DNA from: Myxococcota bacterium
Lineage (GTDB): Bacteria; Myxococcota_A; Bradymonadia; UBA7976; UBA1532
NCBI GenBank assembly: GCA_023150895.1
Contig: JAKLJY010000050.1
Span: 1 to 56,095, forward strand
Direction: 5' to 3'
Length of the DNA stretch: 56,095 nt
The notes beneath the pieces are model-generated. The model saw only the letters and a program-made list of their open reading frames with translations, was not told where the DNA came from and ran no database searches. Shown here piece by piece: positions 20,701 through 26,371 of this stretch. Every line of letters starts with the position of its first letter. Position 1 is the stretch's first letter. The translations under genes were made by a program, and so were the position numbers.

Positions 20701-22173
20701 CCCGGCGTTGGCCGTCGCCGCGACGATGGGCGCGTCGGCCGTCGTCGGTGTCATGCCCGGCAGGAAGACGGGCGGCCGCCCCGTGAACCGCCGCCAGGCG
20801 TTGTCGAGCATGACCTCGCCCGTCGGCGAACGGCGCAGCGTCGGGGCGAAGCGCCGGTAGTCGAGCCCGCGGGGCAGCGTCTCGGCGGGCCCCAGGGCCG
20901 ACTGCAGGCCGGCCGTCGTCGCCAGCGGGAACACGTGGACCCCGAACCCGCGGCAGTTGAGCGCCGTCAGTTTCGCCACGGCGTCGCCCGGCCCGAAGTC
21001 CAGCACGTGCGTCACGCCCTCGGGATGCGCCCGCCGCACGGCCGCGCACACCTGACCCCAGAGCACCGGCTCGACGTGCTGCATGCGCACGAGGGCCTCC
21101 GCGAGCGTCGCCTCGTCCGCGTGCACCCGCAGATCCGTGCCGTCGTTGCCGAGCGTCGGCAGCCGCAGCGCGGCCGGGTCGAACCCGATGGCCTCGCGGG
21201 CGAGATCCGCCGGCAGCGCGCGGCGCCCGGCGTCCATGTAGCGCGAGTGGAACGGCGCCGAGGCCGCGACGAACTCCCACTTGAAGTCGAAGGGCCGCCG
21301 ACCGAGGCGCCCGCGGGCGAACGCCTGCTTCTCCGCGTCCCGGAAGGCCGTGAGGGCGCGGGCGAAGGCCACCAGCGTCGCCGGCGGGCCCGAGACCACC
21401 TTGCGGGCGTGCCCGTTGTCGAGCGCGACGTCGATGGGCGGCAGCTGCGGGTTGGCGGCGTGGAAGCGCGCCAGCGTCTCGGCCAGGCGCTCGCTCGTGA
21501 GTCCGGCGATGGCGGCCATCGGCGCGGGCTCCCCCACCCCGGCCTGCTCGGCGGCGGCGCGCACGGCCGGCGGCACCGTCGCCAGCACGAAGGACTCCTG
21601 CATCCGGTAGCCCTGCCAGAAGAAGTAGCTGGCGAACTCGGCCGCCCGGGCCACCAGCCGCTCGTGCTCGCGGGCTTCGGAGAACAACAGCGCCGCCATG
21701 ACCCCCTGCGAGTGCCCGGTCGTCACCGCGCAGACGGACGCCAGCCGGTCGAGTTCGAGCCCCTGCTCGCCCACGGCCACCAGCCGGGCGACGGAGGTCA
21801 GGAAGATGCCCGCCTGCGAGACGAGCGAGCTCTGCAGGACCTCCGGCGGGGGGGCCGCGTCCGGCTCGTCCATCCATCGCACCAGATCGAAACCCCGGGC
21901 GGGCGTCGCCAGCGCCCCGAGCCGGGCATCCGCCGCCGAGGCGCGCAGCCGCTCGCCCGCCGCCCGCACGAGCCCCCGCACCGCCGGGTGGGCGGCCTGC
22001 AGCGCCCGCAGGTCGTCGAGCCACGCCGCCCCTTGTCCGCCGAACAGCACCGCGAGCCGAAGCTCGCCGGCCCGGGCGGCCTCGATCAGACCCGGTGTCC
22101 CCCGGACCGCCTTCGCGCGCCGCTCCGCGGGGTCATTTACAAAGCTCTGCCGGTCGTTCGAAGACGTGGTCAC
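11755..22173 (-). CDS. fas: Type I fatty acid synthase, single polypeptide (fungal/mycobacterial type)
   Basis: This 3472-residue megasynthase carries every fatty-acid cycle activity in the order AT-ER-DH-MPT-ACP-KR-KS. AT: GHSQG with Ser155 and no malonate-binding Arg (FFWQGYRMQ). ER: FMN-barrel near 460-800 (GRPPVFLPGMTPTT, VQIEGGKAGGHHSWED). DH: hot-dog region about 1000-1500 with Asp1432/His1437 in a MaoC-like site. MPT: GHSVGE with Ser1644 plus VYQRGLTMQ, whose Arg suits malonyl. ACP: SGGNSSRRNQ with Ser2013. KR: VTGASERSIA near 2408 and Tyr2579. KS: Cys3038 (GACATAA), His3292 and His3359. Ala/Pro linkers flank the ACP. Start is GTG with GGAG upstream. It is about 400 residues longer than the mycobacterial enzyme; part is a C-terminal tail. 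Confidence 0.95.
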   Translation of the reverse strand: MTTSSNDRQSFVNDPAERRAKAVRGTPGLIEAARAGELRLAVLFGGQGAAWLDDLRALQAAHPAVRGLVRAAGERLRASAADARLGALATPARGFDLVRWMDEPDAAPPPEVLQSSLVSQAGIFLTSVARLVAVGEQGLELDRLASVCAVTTGHSQGVMAALLFSEAREHERLVARAAEFASYFFWQGYRMQESFVLATVPPAVRAAAEQAGVGEPAPMAAIAGLTSERLAETLARFHAANPQLPPIDVALDNGHARKVVSGPPATLVAFARALTAFRDAEKQAFARGRLGRRPFDFKWEFVAASAPFHSRYMDAGRRALPADLAREAIGFDPAALRLPTLGNDGTDLRVHADEATLAEALVRMQHVEPVLWGQVCAAVRRAHPEGVTHVLDFGPGDAVAKLTALNCRGFGVHVFPLATTAGLQSALGPAETLPRGLDYRRFAPTLRRSPTGEVMLDNAWRRFTGRPPVFLPGMTPTTADAPIVAATANAGFVAELAGGGQVTERHFRLRAAELARTLAPGAAYVVNLLYLDPYLWGLHWKGEGLIPKLRAQGAAIEGITVSAGIPELDEACEIIDRCRALGLDLVSFKPGTAKQVQQVLAIAAARPDVTIGVQIEGGKAGGHHSWEDLQELVRGAYHALRERENVVLSVGGGIRTPEDAWAWLSGAWSEAMGLAPMPVDAVFLGTVTMACREAATSPQVKALLAEVPGTGEWVAAGARKGGMTSGKSQLDADIHYVDNAAAQAGRLLDAVAGKADAVRDRFDEIVAALEKTAKPYFGDLGAMSPADVLRRMVALMAIGRGTPYEDGRFPDPSYRQRVLDMARRFEERLATRPGDSVLRGPGDLDAPEAFVERFIAAYPQAEQGTVVQADADFFVHRVCARAGKPVNFVPVIDADVRRWYKADSLWQSHDDRYAADAVLVIPGPEAVQGITTVDEPVGDLLRRFVDFGVERLRAAGHKPAPARDAVDRAGLSAAAGAAGLTLEGGANGPLITARAAGRGPVNATAWLHALDPLVLAPLVRATGVLHGASVAANPLPHLLRVMTGDRWTATLDAAGRLTGLEIRRADGHGLEVSLTREGEVGRCEVTLLHALPADRQGRGKDVRLTLHFERDLRHPGRFPREVTPDRAARIGAFYRAAMIGETPPVPAGDEVCTRFTVDRGFVREYALAAGDGSVAHLGGRGRTHVLPLNAAFSAAFGAIFRATHVPGVEWDHARLVHLENHIEAAGPVPTDGDELAVCARLTAWEPVRGGVRISTEATLRTDGLLRCTIRSLFFVQGEGAGFRFRRETVQHRLPAGEPALWDLLREKSWCALVGGVAAAENGESGQRTRLDPTAAHDVTLTLSTTAAGVSTPAPTARITGEIRDADGALVATVAFEETRAGTDAAEAEPARWFAAFAPAPSPTVALPQPSPVHVEQAAAPWNLAEFARASHDANPLHRDAHAAALAGFDRPIVHGQWTAARAVAAVSAGFAGTDGERIRGISATFTDVVLPGDPLELRARHAGMQRGDLLVDVEAHAGPPEESRLALRGRVRVAGPRTAYVFPGQGVQTTGMGMEGYARSAAARRVWDAADAHCRERLGFSLLTVVRDNPLEMRVGPEILRHEQGVLFLTQFTQVGMAVLACAQIAELREAGCFQEDAPFCGHSVGEYSAIGAITDALSLTAVVDTVYQRGLTMQHYVPRDAQGRSAYRMAVVRPNIVGLDEAALDALVARVARETGLLCEVVNYNIRGRQYSVVGHVPALEALRAALRALEPSGAKSSYLEVPGIDVPFHSRALRDGVGAFREKLEAIVPLDLDVGPLVGRYIPNLTARFFEVSRPYLDDIIGCTESAVLIDLRDRWDAEAAPPAELGRALFIEGLAYQFASPVRWIETQDLLLARDRTGVARVIEIGLGSAPTQANMFRVTQAMDPSRLDPPVVLNVEADRKAVFSLYDAEAEAVLAAPAPPAAPAPAAKPTVSAPAAPAQAAPAAPAGAITDAAPTVREGLLTLLALKARVRDDEIKADENIELLSGGNSSRRNQIMADLGNEFGIGSIDAAHEMPLGTLVAAVEKATQGRYKAPGPYLRAQITAALKPFGLSVKDVLQTMASRGLPEGRALSMLLRTALWLRAGESTRAGALAPLPLPGAGDRGAAAGWLDAALGRYATEAGFSLAAGGGGGGGATVDAAALEGLLARYFGVGGAFLESLRFAEAALGRDVWAELEAQAVEPAAVEENERLARYDAEHGADYDKAIRPAFTTEKAVVYSGAWAWARRDALALYHALRTDEGKSVEATLPEILGRIARGADAAAARTVAHLERRARRAGDVRTAEVFARLGRSIDPTGIPTARSEAVPLAPAVVVEGDGRLTFSERLRGEPTALAVARELVEGRQVSVSPSPAAAPAAPDAAARAQALFETAITALARGEATFAGRTALVTGASERSIALELVKLLLSGGARVVVTTSNLTPERVRFYRRLFQQHGARGAELAVVPFNQGSRQDIQRLVQWLVSTEKTVVGGTPRTVKEPWLVDLLVPFGAVGEEATLADISDRSMATLRVLLYGVEALVAECAQAFSRLHVRNLRTHVLLPLSPNHGQFGNDGLYGETKAALEAMLNRWGSEHAAWGRHASLVGARIGWVRGTGLMNVNNAIAPGLEARAGVRTFSAAEMGLLLGALCADPLRALAAEAPLVADLTGGMAAVRDLSGVARGIRAGITAEVTRARRLHALRRDEARALGRAVEPAPRVEPAPRFAAHFAFPALPTPARRAALADLRHLDLSRVAVLVGLGEVGPWGSARTRWSMESAGELSLEACVELAWITGRIRHEKGRQHVGWVDAQTGEPVREQDVKARYEAALLADAGIRIVDPAVQNGFDPRRLTVWADVVLERDFVFPVPGQAEGQAFVEAAGEGARLVFDPEKDGFFVVRKKGSVVKVARAARLNRYVAGQVPKGWDPLRFGIPRDMADQVDRTTLFNLVATVEAFLSAGLEPEELYRYLHPSDVGNTQGAGIGGMQKLKRLYLDHPLDRPRQGDTLQETLINVTAAWIVQSIVGSYGPMVHPVGACATAAVSVEEAVDKVLGGKAAFIVAGGFDDYGEEGAVGFADMAATADTDDMLARGIPPGEMSRPNDRRRRGFVEAQGGGTMLVCRADVAVRMGLPLYAAVALARSYGDGVHRSIPAPGPGVMAVASERRPRAGEATGAQLCDLPTRVSEWQRVTAALASVRGTLGEAAVGTLEAAERRRLFHDIHPGDERISPLRRALAVFGLGPDDVAAAWKHDTSTDANDPNENRAYDRIFRWLGREPGNPLVVVSQKSLTGHSKGGAAAWQIAGLSQALATGVVPGNRNLDDPDPVMRAYETVLFTDRALDFGPGNIEAGLVTSLGFGHVGAIVCLVHPDRVLAALDESAFAAYAARRQEREQVRLHEHLGVLESTRPAVRIRTDKAFRVPSDTAYAGFDPEQAVLLDAASRRLDDDGPIVAGGVAEGLAGPEAEQAGPSEV

Positions 22174-22205
22174 GGGACTGCACTCCGGGATCGGGAAACC
22201 CGGTG

Positions 22206-22234
22206 CGTCTACGCGATGGGGTGCCGCGGGTCAA
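22206..22234 (-). promoter_or_regulatory. Probable housekeeping promoter of fas-acpS
   Basis: On the minus strand TTGACC (22229-22234) and TAGACG (22206-22211) are spaced by 17 bases, close to the sigma-70 consensus at -35 and moderate at -10. The pair lies 33 bases before the fas GTG. Its position within the 124-base divergent gap with the hemerythrin gene supports it. Confidence 0.5.
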
Positions 22235-22297
22235 TCCGGGCGCTCGCCGGGGGCGTGCCGTCGACGGACGGGCGGCGGCGCGCTACGGTGCCGGCCC

Positions 22298-22807
22298 ATG
22301 CCGACCCCCATCGAAGACGTCGTCGACCTGATGCTCGCGTGCCACGCCCGCATCCGGCACTTCCTCGGGGTCGCGCGGGCGGTCGGGCGCGGCGAGGCGG
22401 CGTCGGAGGCCGTCCTGCGCGACGCCTGCGACCGGACCCGCCGGTACTTCCTCGAGGCGCTCCCGCGGCACGTCGCCGACGAGAACGAGAGCGTCCTGCC
22501 GCGCCTGCGCGGGCGCTCGGCGAGCCTCGACGCGGCGCTCGCGGCCATGCACCTGCAACACACCGACCACGCGCCCGTCGTCGACGCACTCGTGCGCCTG
22601 CTCGACCGCGTCGCGCTTGATCCGGCAAGCCCGGAGAGTCCGGCGCATCGTGCGTCGCTGCTGCGCTGCGCCGAGACCCTGACCGCCGATCTCGAGCACC
22701 ACCTCGCGGCCGAAGAGACCCAGGTTTTCCCGGCGATGCGCGCGCTGTTGTCGGATGCCGAGAAGGCGCAGATTCTCGCCGAGCTGCGCGCGCGGCGGCA
22801 GGCGTAG
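22298..22807 (+). CDS. Hemerythrin HHE-domain protein
   Basis: This 169-residue four-helix protein has the hemerythrin-like pattern: LACHARIRHFLG, HVADENESVLPRL (H-x-x-x-E), MHLQHTDHAPVVDAL and LEHHLAAEETQVFPAM (H-x-x-x-E). These His and Glu residues can hold a diiron centre that binds oxygen or senses NO/oxygen. The protein is soluble and cytoplasmic. The ATG at 22298 gives the correct helix-one start; longer in-frame extensions fall in the antisense shadow of fas. It is transcribed divergently from fas with a 124-base gap. Whether it relates to lipid synthesis is unknown. Confidence 0.85.
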   Translation: MPTPIEDVVDLMLACHARIRHFLGVARAVGRGEAASEAVLRDACDRTRRYFLEALPRHVADENESVLPRLRGRSASLDAALAAMHLQHTDHAPVVDALVRLLDRVALDPASPESPAHRASLLRCAETLTADLEHHLAAEETQVFPAMRALLSDAEKAQILAELRARRQA

Positions 22808-22851
22808 TCCCCCACCTTGCCGCGACGGTCCGGCCTGCCTATGCTCGACCC

Positions 22852-23127
22852 ATGCGCCCCATCCCGCCGCGTCCCCAGACCGACGCAGAACCGCCCGACG
22901 GGCCGGCCCCGGACGCGGCGATGCGACCGGAGAGACGGGCGGCGCTCCGCGCGCTGAGACAGCGCCAACACATCGAGTGGGCGCACGGGCAGACCCCCAC
23001 CGAGCGCCTCGTCGCCGCCGACGAGTTGTACGCCCTGGCCTCGGCCATCGGAGACGATCCCCTGCGCGAGGACAGGGCCCCGCTCTGGCTCGCGCTCAAG
23101 GCGCGATGGCGACGGCTCGTCGCGTGA
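22852..23127 (+). CDS. Small hypothetical protein, partner of nucleotidyltransferase
   Basis: This 91-residue protein has a Pro/Asp-rich N-terminus and a helical C-terminal part (RRAALRALRQRQHIEWAHGQ, TPTERLVAADELYALA, LWLALKARWRRLVA) rich in Arg and Trp. I do not recognise a named family. It overlaps the downstream nucleotidyltransferase gene by 22 bases, so the two are translated together. Small helical proteins paired with MNT/AbiEii-like nucleotidyltransferases are typical of toxin-antitoxin-type modules, so it may neutralise or target its partner. The ATG at 22852 lies 44 bases after the hemerythrin stop. Confidence 0.65.
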   Translation: MRPIPPRPQTDAEPPDGPAPDAAMRPERRAALRALRQRQHIEWAHGQTPTERLVAADELYALASAIGDDPLREDRAPLWLALKARWRRLVA

Positions 23128-23678
23128 CCCCGGCACCGAGGCCCCTCCTCTCTGCGCTGCCCGTGATTCTCGACACGCTGGAGGCGTTCGGGCAGCCGTT
23201 CGCGTTGATCGGGGGTCTTGCGGTCGTTCTTCGCGCGCGCCCTCGCCTGACGCGCGACCTCGACTTCGTCGTCTCCGTGCCACCCGGGCAGGTCGACGCC
23301 CTGCTCGAGTGCGCGGCCCGCACCGGGCTGTCGTGGGACCCGGCCGAAGTCGCGCAGTTCGCACCCGGCGGTCTCCTGCGCCTGTGGTCGCCGCCGGACG
23401 CCGCGCGAGGTGTCTCCCTCGACCTCCTTTTCGCCGACGATCCACTCTCCGTGAGCCTGCTGGCGCGCGCTCGACCGGTCGAGGTCCTTGGGCGCCTCGT
23501 CCCGGTCGCCACGGTGGAGGATCTCATCCTCACGAAACTGGACGCCAACCGCCCACAGGACCTCGACGACGTCGTTGCGCTCGTCGACGCGCATGCCGGC
23601 GCACTTGATCGGGCGTACCTGCGCGCCTGGGCGACGCGTCTGGATCTTTCCGCCCGCCTTGCCGCCTTCACGGGGTAA
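23106..23678 (+). CDS. Nucleotidyltransferase (AbiEii/MNT-like fold)
   Basis: This 190-residue protein shows the polymerase-beta-like pattern ALIGGLAVVLRARPRLTRDLDFVV: Gly-Gly, then the D-x-D metal-binding pair (DLD). The C-terminal segment VEDLILTKLDANRPQDLDDVVALV is the usual helix of this group. It is expected to move an NMP to a protein, RNA or small molecule. The ATG at 23106 lies inside the 91-residue gene; longer in-frame extensions are not supported. This is a stand-alone NTase distinct from the AbiEii at 42.8 kb, with which it shares only the core motif. Confidence 0.8.
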   Translation: MATARRVTPAPRPLLSALPVILDTLEAFGQPFALIGGLAVVLRARPRLTRDLDFVVSVPPGQVDALLECAARTGLSWDPAEVAQFAPGGLLRLWSPPDAARGVSLDLLFADDPLSVSLLARARPVEVLGRLVPVATVEDLILTKLDANRPQDLDDVVALVDAHAGALDRAYLRAWATRLDLSARLAAFTG

Positions 23679-23860
23679 CGCTCGCCCCTGGCCACATGTG
23701 ACCGCCGCGGTCTCACTCCTCGACCCGAGAATCGGCTGAAACCTGATCCAGGGCAAGCCATCGCCCCTTCTGGACGCTGGCACGGGCCTCGCTATTGCTG
23801 CCCCCGCGACCCCCCGCGGCTCGGCGCGATCGGTCGACCCCTGGAAAGAGAAGGTCCCCC
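23679..23860. other. Intergenic region upstream of the redox operon
   Basis: This 182-base gap carries no open gene. It holds the sigma-54-like promoter described separately and an AAAGAGAAGG ribosome site for the cytochrome-porin gene. No strong terminator hairpin for the nucleotidyltransferase was seen. Confidence 0.6.
23778..23793 (+). promoter_or_regulatory. Sigma-54 (RpoN) promoter candidate
   Basis: TGGCACG-N4-TCGCT matches the sigma-54 consensus TGGCACG-N4-TTGCW at all but one position, with GG and GC in the correct 10-base register. It lies 68 bases upstream of the first gene of the redox operon. If real, the operon needs an enhancer-binding activator and would be conditionally expressed. 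Confidence 0.5.
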
Positions 23861-25279
23861 ATGAACACTCAGTCCGTCTTCCGGCGCGCCGTTCGCCCAT
23901 CGGGGACGCCGTTCGTCCTCGCCGCTCTCGCCGCTCTGTGGACCAGCCCGGCGGAGGCCATCCCCACGTTCGCGCGGCGCTACGAAACGACCTGCCAGAC
24001 GTGTCATCTGGCGTACCCGAACCTGACGCCGTTCGGCGAAGCGTTCCGACGCAACGGCTATCGCTTCCCGGACGGGGGCGACGAGCTCGCCGAGAAACAG
24101 AGCCCCGTCGCGCTCGGGGCCGAGGCGCAGCGCGACCGATTCCCCGACGTGGTGCCGCCGGGCGAGCTGCCCGGGGGGGTGCCCCTCTCGCTGGCCTTCG
24201 ACGCGCAGCTCGGTCTGGGCACGCACTTCGAGGCGCACGCGCCGGTCCTCGGCGCCACGCCCGCCGCGGTGGTCACGCCGGCGCCGGGCTCGACCGCCCC
24301 GGCCCCGACCGAGGAGACCCATCAGCACCTCGCCGCTGCGGGCGGTCACGACGACGAGCTCGCCCTCGAGCTCGGGGGGCTCGCGCGCCTGCGGCTGCTC
24401 TCCGGCGGCACGCTGGGCGATCAGGCGGCATTCTTCGCCGCGATCGCGTTCGGGGGGCATGCCGCCGTCGAGCTCGAACGGGCGAGTGTCGTGCTGACGC
24501 CCATCGACCCGACGACCCTGCAAATCGAGGTCGGGGCCCTCGAGCCGGAGCTGCACGGCGTCTCGCTGCACCGCAACCTGCTCGGGCATCAGCTCCGCCT
24601 GACCACGACGCGCGTGGCCGAGAACGCCTTTTCGCCCGAGCCGAGCGTGCTGGCGGTGCAGCTCTCGGGGGTGGCCGCCGGACGCCTGGGCTGGACGGCC
24701 GCCGCGGCGCGCAACGCCTCGCCCGTGACCGGGCTCGCCCCCGACGCGTACGCCCGGCTGGAGTACAAGTTCGGCGGGATGCGGCTCGACGGTTCTGCGG
24801 CCGCCGCTGCGTCCGCCCCCTGGCGCGAGCAGAGCCTGCGATTCGGGGTCTCCGGGTACCTCGGTCGGGCCGACATCGCCGGCGTGCGCGAAGACACCTT
24901 CTGGCGAGCCGGCGCTGACGCGCACCTCACCTGGGAGGACCTGCTCTTCGCCGTCGTCGTCGCGCGACAGACCCACGAGAGCCCGGCGACGGGGGATGCC
25001 GAGTCGCGCACCCTCGACCTCGGCTACACCGAGCTCACCTACGTCGTCTATCCGTGGCTCCTGCCGACGGCCCGGTTCGAGCTCGCCCGCCTCGATGGAT
25101 CGGGCGGCGCAGGCGGCGCGGGGAGCGCCGACCCGAGCCTGTCGACCATCGGCGTCGCGGCGTTGACGATGCTCGTGCGCCCCAACCTTCTTCTCCGCGC
25201 CGAGGGCGCCGTCGGCTCGGCCGAGGGCGAACACTTCGGCTTCCGTTTCGCCACCCTCAACCTGGGCGCCGCCCTCTGA
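23861..25279 (+). CDS. Monoheme cytochrome c fused to an outer-membrane beta-barrel (Cyc2-like layout)
   Basis: This 472-residue exported protein has a signal peptide cut after AEA (residue 33). Immediately after comes IPTFARRYETTCQTCHLAYPNLTPFGEAFRRNGYRF with one heme site CQTCH (45-49). A Pro/Ala/His spacer (about 125-160) leads to alternating hydrophobic strands (about 165-472) such as LARLRLL, AVELERASVVL, ARLEYKFGG and PTARFELARLDG, typical of a porin-like barrel. The N-terminal FAR-...-C-x-x-C-H-...-P-x-L-x-x-F-G pattern and fused barrel resemble Cyc2 iron oxidases, but this could be a related family of unknown donor. It is the first gene of a five-gene redox operon and should sit in the outer membrane. 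Confidence 0.8.
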   Translation: MNTQSVFRRAVRPSGTPFVLAALAALWTSPAEAIPTFARRYETTCQTCHLAYPNLTPFGEAFRRNGYRFPDGGDELAEKQSPVALGAEAQRDRFPDVVPPGELPGGVPLSLAFDAQLGLGTHFEAHAPVLGATPAAVVTPAPGSTAPAPTEETHQHLAAAGGHDDELALELGGLARLRLLSGGTLGDQAAFFAAIAFGGHAAVELERASVVLTPIDPTTLQIEVGALEPELHGVSLHRNLLGHQLRLTTTRVAENAFSPEPSVLAVQLSGVAAGRLGWTAAAARNASPVTGLAPDAYARLEYKFGGMRLDGSAAAAASAPWREQSLRFGVSGYLGRADIAGVREDTFWRAGADAHLTWEDLLFAVVVARQTHESPATGDAESRTLDLGYTELTYVVYPWLLPTARFELARLDGSGGAGGAGSADPSLSTIGVAALTMLVRPNLLLRAEGAVGSAEGEHFGFRFATLNLGAAL

Positions 25280-25293
25280 ACACAGGTCCCGAC

Positions 25294-25902
25294 ATGACTC
25301 GCATTCCGCTTCTCGCCCTCACCGCCGCGGCCGGCCTCGCCGCGTCCGCGCTCGTTTCCCTGCCGTGCGCCGCCCTCGCCGGCGAGATCGTCGGGCAGAT
25401 CGACGCGCCGGTCCCGAAACACAAAGCGAACGTCGTCGTGTACGTCCGCAACGCCGGGCTCGAGCCGGCCCCGAAGACCGCGCTGATGGACCAGGAGGGG
25501 CTCGTCTTCAAGCCCCGCGTCCTGCCGGTCCAGAAGGGCTCCACGGTCGAGTTCCGAAACTCCGACCCGGTGGGTCACAACGTCAATTCACCCGACGGCA
25601 AGCCTTACGACCTCGGCACCTGGCCCAAGGGCGAGTCACGCAAGAAGACGTTCACGGAGACCGGCGCTTTTCGCCAACTGTGCAGCGTGCACGATGACAT
25701 GATCGCCTGGGTCGTCGTCGTCGATTCGCGCCACTTCGGGGTGAGTGATAAGGCCGGGGCGTTTCGGATTCCCGACCTGCCCGCCGGGAAATACACCCTC
25801 GGGGTGTGGCACGAGAAGCTCGGGGCGGCCGATCGCACCGTCGAGGTGGCCGCGACGGGGCCGACGCCGGTGACCATCACCCTCGGCCCGAAGGCCCCCT
25901 GA
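25294..25902 (+). CDS. Periplasmic cupredoxin with carboxypeptidase-regulatory-like C-terminus
   Basis: This 202-residue protein has a signal peptide cut after ALAG/near residue 30. It has a plastocyanin-like body: [15 protein letters not shown] gives His95, and [12 protein letters not shown] gives Cys130, His133 and Met136, the full type-1 copper ligand set. The last 55 residues ([24 protein letters not shown]) are a small beta-sandwich of the CarboxypepD_reg type found in this family. It should carry single electrons in the periplasm between the outer-membrane cytochrome and the inner-membrane complex. It begins 14 bases after the cytochrome-porin stop and ends one base before the Rieske GTG. 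The partners are inferred from gene order. Confidence 0.85.
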   Translation: MTRIPLLALTAAAGLAASALVSLPCAALAGEIVGQIDAPVPKHKANVVVYVRNAGLEPAPKTALMDQEGLVFKPRVLPVQKGSTVEFRNSDPVGHNVNSPDGKPYDLGTWPKGESRKKTFTETGAFRQLCSVHDDMIAWVVVVDSRHFGVSDKAGAFRIPDLPAGKYTLGVWHEKLGAADRTVEVAATGPTPVTITLGPKAP

Positions 25903-25903
25903 C

Positions 25904-26368
25904 GTGCCCCCGCCGGTCCTCGAGCGTCGCCGGGCGCTCTTCGTTCTGGGCCTCGCCGCGCTGGGTGTCGCCGCGGGTCAGGCGGGGTACGCCACCCTGC
26001 GCTTCGCCCGCGCGCCGGTCTCCTACGGGCCGTCCCTGCGGCGGCGCCTCGGTCCGCTGGAGGACTTCCCCCTCGGTACGACGACCTACGTCGAGGGCGC
26101 GCAGGTCTTCGTGCGCCGAGATCCCGGGGGCCCGCGTGCACTCTCGGCGGTGTGTACGCACCTCGGCTGCACCGTCCGGCGCGACGGCGCGGGTTTTCTG
26201 TGTCCCTGCCATGGCAGTCGATACGACGGCCGGGGCCGCGTCGTCTCCGGGCCGGCCCCACGGAATCTGGCCCACCACGCCGTCGCGGTGGACGCCCGGG
26301 GTCACCTCGTCGTCGATCTCGGCGTCGAGCTGGCGGGCGACCCGGACGACGAAACGAAAGGCACCTGA
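25904..26368 (+). CDS. Rieske [2Fe-2S] protein
   Basis: This 154-residue protein has an N-terminal anchor ([21 protein letters not shown]) and a Rieske fold. The cluster motifs are intact: CTHLGC (Cys84, His86, disulfide Cys89) and CPCHGS (Cys100, disulfide Cys102, His103), followed by the Pro loop GPAPRNL. It is the high-potential iron-sulfur subunit of a cytochrome bc/b6f-type quinol complex and faces the periplasm. The twin/triple Arg before the hydrophobic segment suggests Tat insertion, as for other Rieske proteins. The start is GTG one base after the upstream stop. The cytochrome b gene follows after three bases. Confidence 0.92.
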   Translation: MPPPVLERRRALFVLGLAALGVAAGQAGYATLRFARAPVSYGPSLRRRLGPLEDFPLGTTTYVEGAQVFVRRDPGGPRALSAVCTHLGCTVRRDGAGFLCPCHGSRYDGRGRVVSGPAPRNLAHHAVAVDARGHLVVDLGVELAGDPDDETKGT

Positions 26369-26371
26369 GCC

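Noticed and set aside
11755..22173. FAS gene as a polyunsaturated fatty acid or polyketide synthase
   Set aside because: It has an FMN-type ER, MPT with malonyl Arg, one ACP of the GGNSS type and KR before KS; PUFA synthases have tandem ACPs and another order.
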